Source of the DNA: an uncultured Synechococcaceae cyanobacterium
GTDB taxonomy: Bacteria; Cyanobacteriota; Cyanobacteriia; PCC-6307; Cyanobiaceae
DNA length: 64,000 nucleotides
Reading direction: 5' to 3'
Assembly: GCA_902634405.1 (NCBI GenBank)
Contig: CACPJY010000007.1
Span: 1-64,000, forward strand
Numbering within the stretch: the stretch's first letter is position 1; each line of letters begins with the position of its first letter. The position numbers and the translations under genes were made by a program. Below, piece by piece: positions 28,486 through 40,708 of this stretch. Under the pieces are notes generated by a model that ran no database searches, was not told the origin of the DNA, and worked only from the letters and a program-made list of their open reading frames with translations.

Positions 28486-28858
28486 TTATTTTGTTCCTGC
28501 TCTAGTGGACATTATATCTAGTCATCTTTAAATTTATAGTAGCTAAGTTAACAATATCAATCCTTTTACTTTATGGTCGTGTATATGCTTATAAAGACAA
28601 TACGTAACGGTCTCTTCTTCAGACGCTTTACCTGTTCTTACTCTCTTCTTTTGCTTAAGATTTGATGCTTGTGATTATTTTCATACTGTAACCTTTGTTT
28701 TCTATGTTCCATCTGATTTGACTGATTATTTAAATTGATAGTTGATCAGTTTGTTGTGCTTTAAATTTATCGTGGTTGTTACTAAATTGTGCTTTACTTG
28801 CCTAGGACTTTTTGATGTCTAACCTTTTTGCTTAATTAGTTGTTGATTACTTGCTTAA
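28486..28858. other. 373-base spacer between TrpD2-like gene and cobA
   Basis: AT-rich divergent intergenic region that must hold both promoters. I see no protein-like frame above ~26 codons, no tRNA and no B12-riboswitch-like box before cobA. No strong hairpin stands out. Confidence 0.5.
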
Positions 28859-29644
28859 ATGAAAGACGTGCACTCTGGAACTGTTTATTTGGTCGGAGCA
28901 GGGCCTGGCGATCCTGATTTAATCACTGTCAAAGCACAACGCTTGATTCGTACTTGTCAAGCTCTTGTTTATGACTCATTAGTCCCTCAGGAGATTCTTG
29001 ACTTAGTTCCAGACAATTGTGAGATTCATTTTGTTGGCAAGCGTCGAGGCCATCATTCGGTTCCTCAAATTAAGACGAATCAGATGCTTGTGCATCTTGC
29101 TCTTAAATTTTCCTGTGTAGTTCGTTTGAAAGGAGGAGACCCTTTTGTGTTTGGACGTGGTGCTGAAGAAGCCTGTTTTTTAGAAAGAAATGGGATTTCT
29201 GTAGAGGTGGTTCCTGGTGTTACATCCGGTATAGCTGTCCCAGCATATTTTGGTATACCTGTAACCCATCGACGAGCAGGCTCTTCTGTGACTTTTGTGA
29301 CCGGTCACGAAACAATTGATAAGCGTCGCCCTTCAGTTAATTGGCAAGCGTTAGCTAAGGGTAGTAGTGCATTGGTGATTTACATGGGGTTGCATAATCT
29401 TGGTTTTATTATTCAGGAACTCCTGTCAGGTGGGTTGGATCCTAAAACTCCTGCTGCGGTGATTCAGCAGGGAACTGTTGTAGGTCAGCAATGTTGCAAG
29501 GCTCCTGTTATTAAGATTGAAAAAAAGGTTAAGGAATTGGGCCTTGTCTCCCCTTCTATTGTTCTAATCGGAGCTTCTATTAATTATCAGGTTGAGTCTT
29601 GTTGTCCAACACCTGCCAAAGTCACAATGCCAATATTATTTTAG
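28859..29644 (+). CDS. cobA: Uroporphyrinogen-III C-methyltransferase
   Basis: SAM-dependent enzyme that methylates uroporphyrinogen III at C2 and C7 to precorrin-2, the branch to siroheme and cobalamin. Motifs: VGAGPGDPDLITVKAQR (~12-28), FVGKRRGHHSVPQ, VRLKGGDPFVFGRGAEE (~85-101), VVPGVTSGIAVPAYFGIPVT and YMGLHNL. The 261 residues correspond to a single-domain SUMT, without a fused HemD or CysG part. ATG start. Its 3' end overlaps the convergent pabC by 9 bases. Confidence 0.95.
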   Translation: MKDVHSGTVYLVGAGPGDPDLITVKAQRLIRTCQALVYDSLVPQEILDLVPDNCEIHFVGKRRGHHSVPQIKTNQMLVHLALKFSCVVRLKGGDPFVFGRGAEEACFLERNGISVEVVPGVTSGIAVPAYFGIPVTHRRAGSSVTFVTGHETIDKRRPSVNWQALAKGSSALVIYMGLHNLGFIIQELLSGGLDPKTPAAVIQQGTVVGQQCCKAPVIKIEKKVKELGLVSPSIVLIGASINYQVESCCPTPAKVTMPILF

Positions 29645-30499
29645 TTGCTTGCTCCTAATCTTGATAGTTTCTTCCCTGTTTAATAGTGAGAGCCAAAGTT
29701 TTTCGGGATTTTCAAATACCTCTAGCTTGTGATGATTGATTTGATTAATGGGTCGGCAGCCTAGGCTATTAATTAAAAGCCATTGATCTTCTTTTAAAGG
29801 TGTAGGTTCCAAATGGGCTTCTTCAAAGATCCCAAGTTTTAATCCTCGTTCTCTCATCACACCAGGGAGGCAACCACTAGTCAATGCTGGAGTCAGCCAT
29901 TGATTATTTCTATAAATAAGTAGATTGCCTACTGACCCGCAACTAATCTCACCATTGGTACTAATCATTATCCCTTCATCGTAGCCAGCTTGTTGAGCTT
30001 CCTGACGTACTTGTATTGATTGCATATAACCGAATGTTTTCAAATTGCTAATTCTACTTTCGGCATTTCTTTTTTCATGTCGACTGATCATTGTAGAAAT
30101 CGAGCTAAAGCAAGGATTAGCTTTATATAATTCCATCCAGAATTTATGATTTAATACCTCTTCCTTTTTTTCGATAGTGTTTATTCCACGTTTATCTCTA
30201 TCACCTCTACTCCAGTTGAGTCGTATTGCACCATTGCTATTTTGTAAAAGGGCATGACTGATACCTTCTTGAATTAATGGCATTATCATGGGTAAAGAAG
30301 GCGGTGTTTGCATATTGAGTAAAGAAGCACTCTTTTTCCATCTTTTTATATGTTCTTCTAAAAGTTGAGGAGTGCCTTTGAGAATTACGATGGTTTCAAA
30401 TATTCCGTCACCTAATTGCAATCCTCGATCTTGGATAGGCAGCATTAATTGTTTTATAGGCTGCCAGGTTCCATTTATCCAGGCAAGGTCATTCATCAT
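29636..30499 (-). CDS. pabC: Aminodeoxychorismate lyase-like class IV aminotransferase
   Basis: PLP enzyme; class IV aminotransferases include PabC, IlvE and D-amino-acid transaminase. Here DRGLQLGDGIFETI (near the N-terminus), the lysine in RISNLKTFGYMQSI that should hold PLP, and DEGIMISTNGEISCGSVGNL are visible. Because it follows pabB immediately, conversion of aminodeoxychorismate to p-aminobenzoate and pyruvate for folate is the best call. ATG at 30499 is preferred over a TTG at 30511, which would overlap pabB by 8 bases. Confidence 0.85.
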   Translation of the reverse strand: MMNDLAWINGTWQPIKQLMLPIQDRGLQLGDGIFETIVILKGTPQLLEEHIKRWKKSASLLNMQTPPSLPMIMPLIQEGISHALLQNSNGAIRLNWSRGDRDKRGINTIEKKEEVLNHKFWMELYKANPCFSSISTMISRHEKRNAESRISNLKTFGYMQSIQVRQEAQQAGYDEGIMISTNGEISCGSVGNLLIYRNNQWLTPALTSGCLPGVMRERGLKLGIFEEAHLEPTPLKEDQWLLINSLGCRPINQINHHKLEVFENPEKLWLSLLNREETIKIRSKQLK

Positions 30500-30503
30500 G
30501 CGT

Positions 30504-31844
30504 TTATTCAAGAGCCTGAAGTAGTGGTAAAAGTTTCCATTTCAACTCTTCCACCTCTTGTTCTGGTTTTGAGTCGGCTACTATTCCGCATCCCGCATGT
30601 ACTCGTAGGTTCTTATCTTTTAACATCAAAGAACGGATTAGAAGATTGCTGTTGAGTTTCCCATCCCAATCAAGATGTAAAAAAGATCCACAATATGGTC
30701 CTCGAGGGTTTGGCTCTAATTCATATAGTCTTTCACATGCGCGTAATTTTGGCGCACCACTGATTGAGCCTCCTGGCCAGCAGGCTTCTAGAAGATCGAC
30801 CCATGTCTTTCCCTTATTTAAATGACCTTTCACTACTGATGTTAGATGATGTACATGTTGATAGCTTTCTAACTTCATGATCTCGGGAACTGTGATTGAT
30901 CCTGGGCGACACACTCGCCCCAAATCGTTTCTGAGTAAATCCACAATCATTAAATTTTCAGCTCTATCTTTTACACTACAAATTAAATCAGCTGCCAATT
31001 CTGCATCTAAACTCGGATTGAGATCTCTTGGTCTTGTACCTTTGATAGGCCTTGTTTCTACAAAACCTGATGGATTCACCATGAGAAATTGTTCTGGGGA
31101 TGACGAGATCACCGCTTCATTGCTTGAAGCACCTTTTCCTATCATCACCCCACTGAAGGGTGCCGGACACTGACTTCTTATTTTTCTAAAGAGGTCTAGT
31201 GCTTTGGTCCTTTTTGAAATCTCTGATGTACAGCATATGGATAGATTGGCTTGGAAAATATCTCCTCTTGCAATCAATTTTTTTAGAGCACTTACATTTT
31301 GCGCATAACTTTTGTAGTTACTTTCCCATTGCCAACTATCGATCGGTATGCCTGGGCAGACTTTAGAAATCGCACTTCTTTTTTCCCTTATACCATTTGT
31401 TTTGATAGGGATTTTTTTTATGAAAGAAGCAGTTTTTTCTAATCTACTTATATCGTATCCTTCAATCCAAAGTTTTTGCTTGAGAAAATCAAATCTAATA
31501 ATTGGATCATGGCGTGCCATCCATAGTGTCGATATCGAGTCTGATTTCCAAGGATTCTGAGGCTCTAACCAGGATGCGGCTTCATAGCTTAGCCATCCAG
31601 TCCAGTGACCTGGTTCCAGTTTTCTTAGAAGTTTGAATGGGTTCTCTGCATTTTCTTCATCAGGTAGACCATGACAACTGATGTGATTTATTGGGTCACC
31701 TGCCAAAATCCCCCAGCGCCCTTTTTGACTGTTGTCACCGTCTAACCAAACCATTCCCTCTTCTCCCCAATACTCTGAAAGTTCTTTAGCTAATTCTGAT
31801 GGTTCGTTCCATTCACAATCTCTTTTGGTTGGGAGAGTAGTCAT
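30504..31844 (-). CDS. pabB: Aminodeoxychorismate synthase component I
   Basis: Chorismate-utilising enzyme that aminates chorismate to 4-amino-4-deoxychorismate. The PabB-type active-site stretch is TRPIKGTRPRDLN (~275), carrying the lysine that separates PabB from TrpE, followed by DRAENLMIVDLLRNDLG, GSISGAPKLRACE and PRGPYCGSF. The 446 residues are normal. It sits in a tight same-strand run pyrG-queE-queC-pabB-pabC, 2 bases after queC and 4 bases before pabC. ATG start. Confidence 0.92.
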   Translation of the reverse strand: MTTLPTKRDCEWNEPSELAKELSEYWGEEGMVWLDGDNSQKGRWGILAGDPINHISCHGLPDEENAENPFKLLRKLEPGHWTGWLSYEAASWLEPQNPWKSDSISTLWMARHDPIIRFDFLKQKLWIEGYDISRLEKTASFIKKIPIKTNGIREKRSAISKVCPGIPIDSWQWESNYKSYAQNVSALKKLIARGDIFQANLSICCTSEISKRTKALDLFRKIRSQCPAPFSGVMIGKGASSNEAVISSSPEQFLMVNPSGFVETRPIKGTRPRDLNPSLDAELAADLICSVKDRAENLMIVDLLRNDLGRVCRPGSITVPEIMKLESYQHVHHLTSVVKGHLNKGKTWVDLLEACWPGGSISGAPKLRACERLYELEPNPRGPYCGSFLHLDWDGKLNSNLLIRSLMLKDKNLRVHAGCGIVADSKPEQEVEELKWKLLPLLQALE

Positions 31845-31846
31845 CT

Positions 31847-32527
31847 CTAAGCACTACATAAATCTTTGCGACCAGCTTTGATTAGAGCTGCATCTCTGAT
31901 TCGACAACTATCGCAAATTCCGCAAGCTTGCTCTCCCCCTGCATAACAACTCCATGTACGTTTGATTGGTATGCCAAGTCTTAAGGCTTCTTCTACTATT
32001 TTTACTTTGTTCCAATTGATGAGAGGAGCCCACAACTTCGCTCCATGCCCCTCACGGCCTGATTTGCTCCCAAGATCTGCGAGTACTTGATATGCCTTGA
32101 GGTAGTCTTCACGACAATCTGGATAGCCGGAATAGTCCATAGCATTGATTCCTAGCACTATTCGATTTGCATTTTTAGCTTCTGCGAGGCTCAGTCCAAG
32201 AGCAATAAAAACTGTATTTCTTCCAGGTACGTAAGTGCTTGGGATGATACCTTCTTCTAATCCTGATGTGGGTAATTTTTGTTCAAGATTAGTGAGAGAT
32301 GAGCCGCCCCAACTTGCTAAATTAACCTTGATCAAGTGATGTTCTGTAAGTTTCAGGAAACTTGCTAATTCTTTGGCTGCCTTAAGCTCGCGTTGATGTC
32401 TTTGACCATAATCAAAGGATAGACCTATCACTTCGTATCCAGCTTCTATTGCAAGAGCTGTTGCTGTTGTTGAATCTAGTCCTCCAGAAATAAGTGCGAT
32501 AGTTTTTTTTTGAATTAATTTTTCCAT
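31847..32527 (-). CDS. queC: 7-cyano-7-deazaguanine (preQ0) synthase
   Basis: ATP-dependent conversion of 7-carboxy-7-deazaguanine to preQ0 in the queuosine pathway of tRNA modification. The PP-loop is [16 protein letters not shown] (~11-26), followed by [14 protein letters not shown]. The C-terminal zinc site is [19 protein letters not shown]. The 226 residues match the family. It follows queE (96-base gap) and precedes pabB with a 2-base gap. QueD and QueF are not in the window. Confidence 0.96.
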   Translation of the reverse strand: MEKLIQKKTIALISGGLDSTTATALAIEAGYEVIGLSFDYGQRHQRELKAAKELASFLKLTEHHLIKVNLASWGGSSLTNLEQKLPTSGLEEGIIPSTYVPGRNTVFIALGLSLAEAKNANRIVLGINAMDYSGYPDCREDYLKAYQVLADLGSKSGREGHGAKLWAPLINWNKVKIVEEALRLGIPIKRTWSCYAGGEQACGICDSCRIRDAALIKAGRKDLCSA

Positions 32528-32623
32528 ATTTGAAATCCATCCCTAATAGTGAATGAGGCGTCCTCTGATGTTTGAAATTGTTTTATGTAAGAGTAATTTA
32601 TCATCATAGTTATGGTGGAAGTG

Positions 32624-33301
32624 TTATCTCATACTAAGTAGCTTATGAGATTGGATGCTTAATCTCCATTTAGGATTGTGTAATACATATTCGACAACAA
32701 TTTTATGACCCTGTTTGTTTTCCCATCCTGGCTGAAGGAAAAGAAGAGGTTCTTGAGTATTGTTATTACTACTTTTTATGTGTATCTTCTTTTTGTGAGT
32801 AGCCATGGCTTTTTCTGCCATGAGCTCAGCAAAGTCCAAATCTGCTATTTCATGAATAATCACTTTCAATTCTTGGCATGAAGTAAGTAATTCAGTCAAT
32901 GGTGGTGAATGCCGCTTCGGAGAGAGAGTGATCCAGGTCGGTGAACCACTTAATGAATCAACACCGCTTGTTTCTAGATGTATGGGCATGATGATCCCTA
33001 ATTGCGATTTCGCATGCTTGTTTAATGCTGTGCAAAGTGGATTTAAATCATGATGTAAGGGTTCCCCGCCAGTAATGATAATAATTTCGGCACCTTGTAG
33101 GACAGCTTCTGTTGCTTTATTAGCAAGCGCTTTGACATGAATTTTGGGGTACTTATGAGCACTCCATGAATGTTTTGTGTCACACCAAGTACAGCCAACA
33201 TTGCAACTTGCAAGGCGAATGAAGAAAGCACTTCTGCCTGTATGTGCTCCTTCTCCTTGGATTGAGTGGAAGGTTTCTACAACAGGCAAATAATCACTCA
33301 T
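32624..33301 (-). CDS. queE: 7-carboxy-7-deazaguanine synthase
   Basis: Radical-SAM enzyme that contracts 6-carboxytetrahydropterin to 7-carboxy-7-deazaguanine. Motifs: ETFHSIQGEGAHTGRSAFF (~9-27), the cluster CNVGCTWCDTKHSW (CxxxCxxC, ~33-46) and IIITGGEPLHHDL. The 225 residues are in the range of the family. It starts 2 bases after the pyrG stop on the same strand and hands its product to QueC, encoded next. ATG start. Confidence 0.95.
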   Translation of the reverse strand: MSDYLPVVETFHSIQGEGAHTGRSAFFIRLASCNVGCTWCDTKHSWSAHKYPKIHVKALANKATEAVLQGAEIIIITGGEPLHHDLNPLCTALNKHAKSQLGIIMPIHLETSGVDSLSGSPTWITLSPKRHSPPLTELLTSCQELKVIIHEIADLDFAELMAEKAMATHKKKIHIKSSNNNTQEPLLFLQPGWENKQGHKIVVEYVLHNPKWRLSIQSHKLLSMR

Positions 33302-33303
33302 TA

Positions 33304-34986
<1,683 letters not shown>

Positions 34987-35096
34987 TTAAGTTACCTCGG
35001 ACACAGGCTATAACTCCACTCTTACTATCAAAATCAGACGGTTGCTTGACTGTTCCAGGGGATCTTTGAGGGGTTGTTGTAGAGATTCATCTCTGT

Positions 35097-36230
35097 TTAT
35101 GAATCGAGGCTTTCAATATAGTCATGAATTTTACTGGTTTTCTCAGGATGTCGGAGCTTTGAAAGGGCTCGAATTTCGATTTGTCGAATTCGTTCTCTAG
35201 AGAGATTCATTTCTTCCCCGATTTCAGTGAGTGTTTTAGGGATTTTATTTTCCAAGCCAAAACGCCGTCGTATGACTTCCGCTTCACGAGTACTTAGATC
35301 TGCAAGCAAAATTTCAAGATCATTATGTAATTGATTGATTGCCAATTTGTCATCAGGACTTTCTTTATAGTCTTCGAGAAGATCAATTAATGAAGAATCT
35401 TGCTCGTCCCCCACTTTGGTCTCTAAAGAAATTGAACGAGGAACACTTATAAGAATTTGGCGAATTATTTCTTCTCTTAAGCCCATGCCTTTTGCTAAAT
35501 CGGAGATAGAAGCAACCCTTCCTTCTTCTGTGGAGATTTTTTGTTGAATTTTTTTAATTCGATTAAGTTTTTCAGTGATATGCACTGGTACACGGATCGT
35601 TCTGCTTTGTGTTGCTATTGCTCTCGTGATATTTTGCCTGATCCACCAATATGCATAAGTGCTGAATCTAAATCCTCTAGTTGGATCAAATTTATCTACG
35701 GCTCTTTCTAACCCTAAAGTACCCTCTTGAATAAGGTCTAGTAATTCCATCCCTCGTCGTTGATATTTTTTCGCCACAGCGACAACTAGACGAAGATTTG
35801 CTTGGATCATTTGATCTTTAGCTCGTCGCCCATTGCGGAGTATTTTTTGAATTTCTTTTGGACTTTGTCCAGACAGAATTCCCCAATGTGCATAACCCCT
35901 CTTAAGTTTTGCTTGTAGATCTTTTAAACTGATTCCTGCGGCTTTTGCAATTTCTTGTTGTGTTGGCCAATGACAAAAATGCAGTGCTTCTTTTTTGCAG
36001 ATTGCCTCCAAATCTTGTAATTCTTGAATCTCTTTATGATCTTTAGATAGTAAGAGTCCTTCGTTTAGTAGAGCTTGTTTTTTTTGTATGGCTCTTGCTA
36101 GTAAAACTTCCTCTTCCGCACTTAGTAGATCAACACGCCCTATTTCTTGAAGATAGAGGCCTATAAGGTCTAGACCACTGCTTTTTTTAAGAGAACGGGA
36201 TTCCCCGTTGAGGTGGGGATTTTTTTGCAA
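35097..36230 (-). CDS. RNA polymerase sigma factor, group 2 (RpoD-like)
   Basis: 377-residue sigma-70 family factor. Region 1.2 reads LDLIGLYLQEIGRVDLLSAE; region 2 contains RLVVAVAKKYQRRGMELLDL and FSTYAYWWIRQNITRAI; region 3 HITEKLNRIKKIQ; region 4.2 LTEIGEEMNLSRERIRQIEI. Between 1.2 and 2.1 it carries a longer linker (~residues 45-125, including WPTQQEIAKAAGISLKDLQA) than the sigma at 22.7 kb. That linker marks the type of cyanobacterial sigma here but I cannot assign a letter name. ATG start. Confidence 0.94.
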   Translation of the reverse strand: MQKNPHLNGESRSLKKSSGLDLIGLYLQEIGRVDLLSAEEEVLLARAIQKKQALLNEGLLLSKDHKEIQELQDLEAICKKEALHFCHWPTQQEIAKAAGISLKDLQAKLKRGYAHWGILSGQSPKEIQKILRNGRRAKDQMIQANLRLVVAVAKKYQRRGMELLDLIQEGTLGLERAVDKFDPTRGFRFSTYAYWWIRQNITRAIATQSRTIRVPVHITEKLNRIKKIQQKISTEEGRVASISDLAKGMGLREEIIRQILISVPRSISLETKVGDEQDSSLIDLLEDYKESPDDKLAINQLHNDLEILLADLSTREAEVIRRRFGLENKIPKTLTEIGEEMNLSRERIRQIEIRALSKLRHPEKTSKIHDYIESLDS

Positions 36231-36298
36231 TGGTTTTAAGCAGTGTTATACCTTTAGGTTTGATCAGGTTGAGATTAGATGGCAAGAATCCACTAAAT

Positions 36299-38113
36299 CT
36301 ATTCCGGTTCTGACCATGTACTTGTTACATGCAATTCCTTAAGTTGAGTATTGGAAACTTCTGAAGGGGCATCCGTCATTAGACAACGTGCTTGTTGTGT
36401 TTTTGGAAAAGCAATGGTGTCACGAATTGAATCTTCTTCTGCAAGTAGCATTACAATTCTGTCTAATCCAAAGGCTATTCCTCCATGGGGTGGTGCCCCC
36501 ATATTTAAGGCCTCTAGCAGGAATCCAAACTGTTTCTTTGATTCTTCTTTAGATATTCCAATTGTTTGAAGGATTTGTTGTTGTAATTCTGCGTTGTGAA
36601 TTCTGATTGACCCTCCACCAAGTTCTAAGCCATTTAGCACGAGGTCATATGCTTGGGCTCTAGCTTTTGGGAGCTTTGCTTTCCAATCATTGAGATCATT
36701 GCCTAGATCGTCATCATTTGGTGCACAGAAAGGATGATGCAATGCTTCTAATTGGTTTTTCTCTTCATTGAATTCAAACATTGGAAAATCAACAACCCAT
36801 ACAAATTGCCAACTATCATCATTTTTGGATATTAATTTCAGATCTTTTGCTAAGAATTGTCTTATGCGATCTAGAGTTTTGTTGACGATAGCAGTGGGTC
36901 CAGCACCGAAAAGAATTAAGTCTCCTGATTGTGCATTGGTTCGCTTTAGCAACTCTACTGTTTGTGTTTTAGTTAGATTATCTTTAATTGCTCCAATAGT
37001 ATCTATTTCATTATTCTCTCGAACTCTAATAAAGGCTAAACCTCCAGCTCCAGACTTTTGAGCTTCAGTAAAAATATCTCCACCAGGTTTGATACGTACG
37101 TTACTAATCTTGTCATTGCCATTTTTAACAGTGATACATTTCACCGAACCTCCTGATGAGATAGCATTGGCAAATACCTTGAAACCTATATTCGCTAATA
37201 TGTCATTTACAGTCTTCAGTTCCATTCCATATCGACAATCAGGACGATCGGTCCCATATCGTTCCATGGACTCGTGCCAACTTATTCTTGGAAATGGCAC
37301 TTGAAGTTTAATACCTTTAATTATTTTCCATATTGACGATATAAGCCTTTCGTTGATATTTATTATTTCTTCTTGGCTTAAAAAGCTCATTTCTATATCT
37401 AGCTGGGTAAATTCTGGCTGCCTGTCTGCACGAAGGTCTTCATCTCTAAAGCATCTCGCTATTTGATAATATTTTTCTAGTCCTCCTACCATGAGTAGTT
37501 GTTTAAATAGCTGAGGAGATTGGGGTAGTGCAAACCATTCCCCACCACATACTCTTGATGGCACTAAGTAATCACGTGCGCCTTCAGGAGTAGATCTTGT
37601 TAGGATAGGAGTTTCTATTTCTATAAATCCTTCCTGATCCAAGAAGTTCCTTGCAGTTTGAATTATTTTATGACGTAAATGCAGATTTCGATGCATTCTC
37701 TTCCTACGTAAGTCAAGGTATCTATATCGGAGTCGCAACTCTTCATTGACTGGTTCTTCGTCATGTATAGAAACTGCAAATGGTAGATTTCCTTTTACTT
37801 GATTAATGATAGTTAAATCTTTTACTAGGACCTCAATATCTCCGGTAGTTAGTTTTTTATTTATTGCTTCTTTTGGCCTGGCTCTCACAAGCCCTTTGAT
37901 TTGTAAAACAGTTTCATTTCGAGCACTTTCAGCTTTTGAAAAGAGTTCTTCTCCTTCATCAGGATCCACCGTAATTTGTATTGTGCCGCTGCTATCTCGT
38001 AGATCAATGAAGATTACTCCGCCATGATCACGGCACCTATCTACCCATCCACATAATTGGACTTCGCAGCCAATTTCCTTACTACGTAATTCACCACATG
38101 AATTACTGCGCAT
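36299..38113 (-). CDS. aspS: Aspartyl-tRNA synthetase
   Basis: Class IIb aminoacyl-tRNA synthetase of bacterial type, 604 residues. An N-terminal OB-fold ([20 protein letters not shown], ~18-37) is followed by the catalytic domain with [20 protein letters not shown] (motif 1 region), [19 protein letters not shown] (motif 2), the GAD insert, and [19 protein letters not shown] (motif 3). Since gatB is in the window and cyanobacteria commonly use GatCAB, this enzyme may also charge tRNA-Asn; that is inference. ATG start at 38113. Confidence 0.97.
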   Translation of the reverse strand: MRSNSCGELRSKEIGCEVQLCGWVDRCRDHGGVIFIDLRDSSGTIQITVDPDEGEELFSKAESARNETVLQIKGLVRARPKEAINKKLTTGDIEVLVKDLTIINQVKGNLPFAVSIHDEEPVNEELRLRYRYLDLRRKRMHRNLHLRHKIIQTARNFLDQEGFIEIETPILTRSTPEGARDYLVPSRVCGGEWFALPQSPQLFKQLLMVGGLEKYYQIARCFRDEDLRADRQPEFTQLDIEMSFLSQEEIININERLISSIWKIIKGIKLQVPFPRISWHESMERYGTDRPDCRYGMELKTVNDILANIGFKVFANAISSGGSVKCITVKNGNDKISNVRIKPGGDIFTEAQKSGAGGLAFIRVRENNEIDTIGAIKDNLTKTQTVELLKRTNAQSGDLILFGAGPTAIVNKTLDRIRQFLAKDLKLISKNDDSWQFVWVVDFPMFEFNEEKNQLEALHHPFCAPNDDDLGNDLNDWKAKLPKARAQAYDLVLNGLELGGGSIRIHNAELQQQILQTIGISKEESKKQFGFLLEALNMGAPPHGGIAFGLDRIVMLLAEEDSIRDTIAFPKTQQARCLMTDAPSEVSNTQLKELHVTSTWSEPE

Positions 38114-38191
38114 GACAATTATTGTTCGAATGAACTGAGTTTCTCATAGTTACCGCGTGATTTTCTTGTTTTCCATTGGAGCCCCATTTAC

Positions 38192-39307
38192 CTAGCTTCG
38201 ACGATAGAACGGTTTTTTTGCAACTTTTGCAGGATGTGTTTTGCCCCTAATCATGACTTCTAAGTTGGTTCCGATTTTGCTTAAAGAAGAGGGTACATAG
38301 GCTAACGCTATTGCTTCATTGATAGTTGGAGACCAGCTTCCACTTGTAATAGTGCCAACTTCTTTCCCTTCAACAATGACTTTGTATCCAGCCCTCGCAA
38401 TTGTGCGGTCTTCCATTTTAATGCCAACAAGCTTCTTACTGATACCTTCCTCAGCTTGTTTTTCTAGGACTCCTCGACCTAGGAACTCATGAGTGGTTTC
38501 TAGATGTACTAGCCATCCCAGACCAGCTTCTAAAGGACTAGTAGTGGCATTCATATCATTTCCATATAAGTGCATGCCTGCCTCAAGGCGAAGAGTGTCC
38601 CTCGCCCCAAGGCCACAAGGAGTAATTCCGAGGTCTAAAAATTCCTCCCAAAGATTGTTGCCATCTCTAGCATTCAAGAGTAGTTCGAATCCCTCTTCTC
38701 CTGTGTAGCCAGTGCGAGAAATAAAAATGGGATCAGGAAATTGCTTCTTAGTTTTGTTTATATGGATTCTTTGATGACCAAAACGTGGCAGATTTTTTAT
38801 TGATTGATCCGTTATTTCGTTGATCAAGGCAGGAGAATTTGGTCCTTGTAGTGCAAGTAATACATGTCTCTCAATGGTATTGCTTACATTCACACCAACT
38901 GGCTCAAGATGTTTTTTTAACCATTTTGTATCCTTTTCACTGCATGCAGCATTTATTACTACTAGCATTTTGTCGCCAAGTGTCTCCGTGTTGTGGATGT
39001 CATAGATAATTACATCATCAAGAATTCCTCCTGTTTCATTCAGTAGAACTGTGTAACAAGCTTCCTTTGGTCCAATTCGATTTAAATCTGTCGGCACTAA
39101 TTTCTGCATAACTTGTTTGACGTTTTCCCCTTCAAGAGTGAGAACTCCCATATGTGAGATATCGAACAATCCAATGCTTTTCCTGACGCAATGATGTTCA
39201 TTGATTAAGCCTGTATATGTCACAGGCATTTCCCACCCTGCGAAAGGGATCATCCTTCCACCAGCCTCAATACATTTTTGATAAAGCGGAGTTTTTTTGG
39301 ATTGCAT
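38192..39307 (-). CDS. gcvT: Glycine cleavage system T protein (aminomethyltransferase)
   Basis: Tetrahydrofolate-dependent component of the glycine cleavage system, passing the aminomethyl carbon of glycine to THF. Motifs: RMIPFAGWEMPVTY (~18-31), GLFDISHMGVLTLEG (~46-60), ISRTGYTGEEGFELLL (~197-212) and the C-terminal IMIRGKTHPAKVAKKPFY-like ending. The 371 residues are normal. No glycine riboswitch is visible in the 150-base region before it, which is shared with the divergent Cys-rich gene at 39458. ATG start. Confidence 0.96.
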   Translation of the reverse strand: MQSKKTPLYQKCIEAGGRMIPFAGWEMPVTYTGLINEHHCVRKSIGLFDISHMGVLTLEGENVKQVMQKLVPTDLNRIGPKEACYTVLLNETGGILDDVIIYDIHNTETLGDKMLVVINAACSEKDTKWLKKHLEPVGVNVSNTIERHVLLALQGPNSPALINEITDQSIKNLPRFGHQRIHINKTKKQFPDPIFISRTGYTGEEGFELLLNARDGNNLWEEFLDLGITPCGLGARDTLRLEAGMHLYGNDMNATTSPLEAGLGWLVHLETTHEFLGRGVLEKQAEEGISKKLVGIKMEDRTIARAGYKVIVEGKEVGTITSGSWSPTINEAIALAYVPSSLSKIGTNLEVMIRGKTHPAKVAKKPFYRRS

Positions 39308-39457
39308 TTCTAGTTCGAGAGGATTGGTGAGTTCAGTTGACCTGAGTTTGGGAAATCAGAAATTGGAAGGAAAGCAGCAGATTTAACTAAAGGGGATGAC
39401 CTTAGGTCCTGAGCTCTTTACCCTTCTTTTACCAACCAGTTCTTCTGGGCTTGAGCC

Positions 39458-39682
39458 ATGACCCTGAAAGAATCATGTAGATCTTGCCAGCATTGTTGTG
39501 ATGGCCATCAATCTGGTCACTCATGGTGTCGTTTGCGAAAATTGACTTTCAATTTTGAATTGACTCAATTTTGCTTATGTCATCATTGGACTGAGAAGGC
39601 ACCATCTTTGCCTAGCTTCATTCAAGCTAATGCAGAAGGCCGCTTGGAGAAGCAATTAGAATTAGGTAGGAATTTAGTTTGA
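39458..39682 (+). CDS. Cys/His-rich small protein, unknown function
   Basis: 74-residue protein with the pattern CRSCQHCC, HSWCRLRKL, FCLCHHW within residues 7-45. The paired cysteines and histidines suggest zinc or cluster binding. The C-terminal part is a helical AEGRLEKQLELGR segment. Short Cys-rich proteins of this kind recur in marine picocyanobacteria, but I cannot name a family. ATG start. It is divergent from gcvT. Confidence 0.65.
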   Translation: MTLKESCRSCQHCCDGHQSGHSWCRLRKLTFNFELTQFCLCHHWTEKAPSLPSFIQANAEGRLEKQLELGRNLV

Positions 39683-39814
39683 AAATTGGAAAAAGGTTTC
39701 TAATTCATTTTGCCTTTTAGTGAAATAGTATCTTAGGTCAGAGCTAGAATAGAAATAAGATCGGTGATATCTCAGTATTGTTTATCTTTATCCGGTGCAA
39801 ATCGATAGCTTTGT

Positions 39815-40708
39815 TTAACCATGTAAAAGCATTATTAAGCTTCTAGTAACTTTTGCTGCAAAGACACTGCTTGAACCTGTTGAATCAATTTGGGGTGCCA
39901 GCTCAACTATATCTCCACCTATAACATTATGATCTTTTAAAATTTCTATCAAAGCTGCAAAGTCAGACCAAAGGAATCCTCCCGGCTCTGGAGTTCCTGT
40001 TCCTGGCATTACACTTGGATCAAACCAGTCTAAATCAACTGTCAGGTACATTGGTCGGCCTAGATAAGGATTAATAGCTTGCTTCAGATTGTCTATTGCT
40101 TGCCCTGGATTATGCTTTATTAAACGATTATGAGTTGCCATTTCTGTAAATTCTTCTTGTGTTCCACTGCGAATACCAACTTGGAGAAGTGTTCCTTGGT
40201 GAAGCACATCCAGGCAGCGTTTCATGGCACAGGCGTGGTTATAGCGATTACCAAGCCATGTTTCTCGAAGATCTGCATGAGCATCTAATTGCAATAGAAC
40301 AAGATCTTGATTGGCACTTGCTAAAATTTCTACCGCCCCACAGCTTATTGAATGCTCTCCTCCAAGGATAAGAGGCTTTATACCATTGCTGATTATATAT
40401 TTAGTTGCTTCTTTGACCATTGTAATCACAGATTCGGGGGCTCCGTGTGAAATATTTAATGATCCAAAATCTGTAAATTTTAATTCATTGAGATCTACAT
40501 TTAATTGAGGACAGTATGTTTCAAGAGCGTTGCTAACTTCTCTGATGGATGCAGGACCAAAACGCGCACCGGGCCTAAAAGATGTTGTGCCATCATAAGG
40601 AACTCCAAAAATGCCAACCTTGCATACTTTAGGATCAGTTGTTGCACTCATATACTTAGTGCAATTTGTGTCAAAGATGTCTAAACTAAGTTGTTTTTTT
40701 GAACTCAT
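39815..40708 (-). CDS. speB: Agmatinase (ureohydrolase family)
   Basis: Manganese enzyme of the arginase/agmatinase family, hydrolysing agmatine to putrescine and urea. Metal-ligand motifs: [26 protein letters not shown] and [20 protein letters not shown]. The 297 residues are typical. Its ATG overlaps the TGA of speE (ATGA), so the two are translationally linked, and speA begins at the right edge of the window, which favours agmatinase over arginase or guanidinobutyrase. Confidence 0.92.
   Translation of the reverse strand: MSSKKQLSLDIFDTNCTKYMSATTDPKVCKVGIFGVPYDGTTSFRPGARFGPASIREVSNALETYCPQLNVDLNELKFTDFGSLNISHGAPESVITMVKEATKYIISNGIKPLILGGEHSISCGAVEILASANQDLVLLQLDAHADLRETWLGNRYNHACAMKRCLDVLHQGTLLQVGIRSGTQEEFTEMATHNRLIKHNPGQAIDNLKQAINPYLGRPMYLTVDLDWFDPSVMPGTGTPEPGGFLWSDFAALIEILKDHNVIGGDIVELAPQIDSTGSSSVFAAKVTRSLIMLLHG

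Noticed and set aside
28486-28858. Cobalamin riboswitch before cobA
   Set aside because: No B12-box-like sequence in the spacer.
39308-39457. Glycine riboswitch before gcvT
   Set aside because: Conserved aptamer boxes not seen; only a short GACCT/AGGTC dyad at 39398-39408, too small to call.
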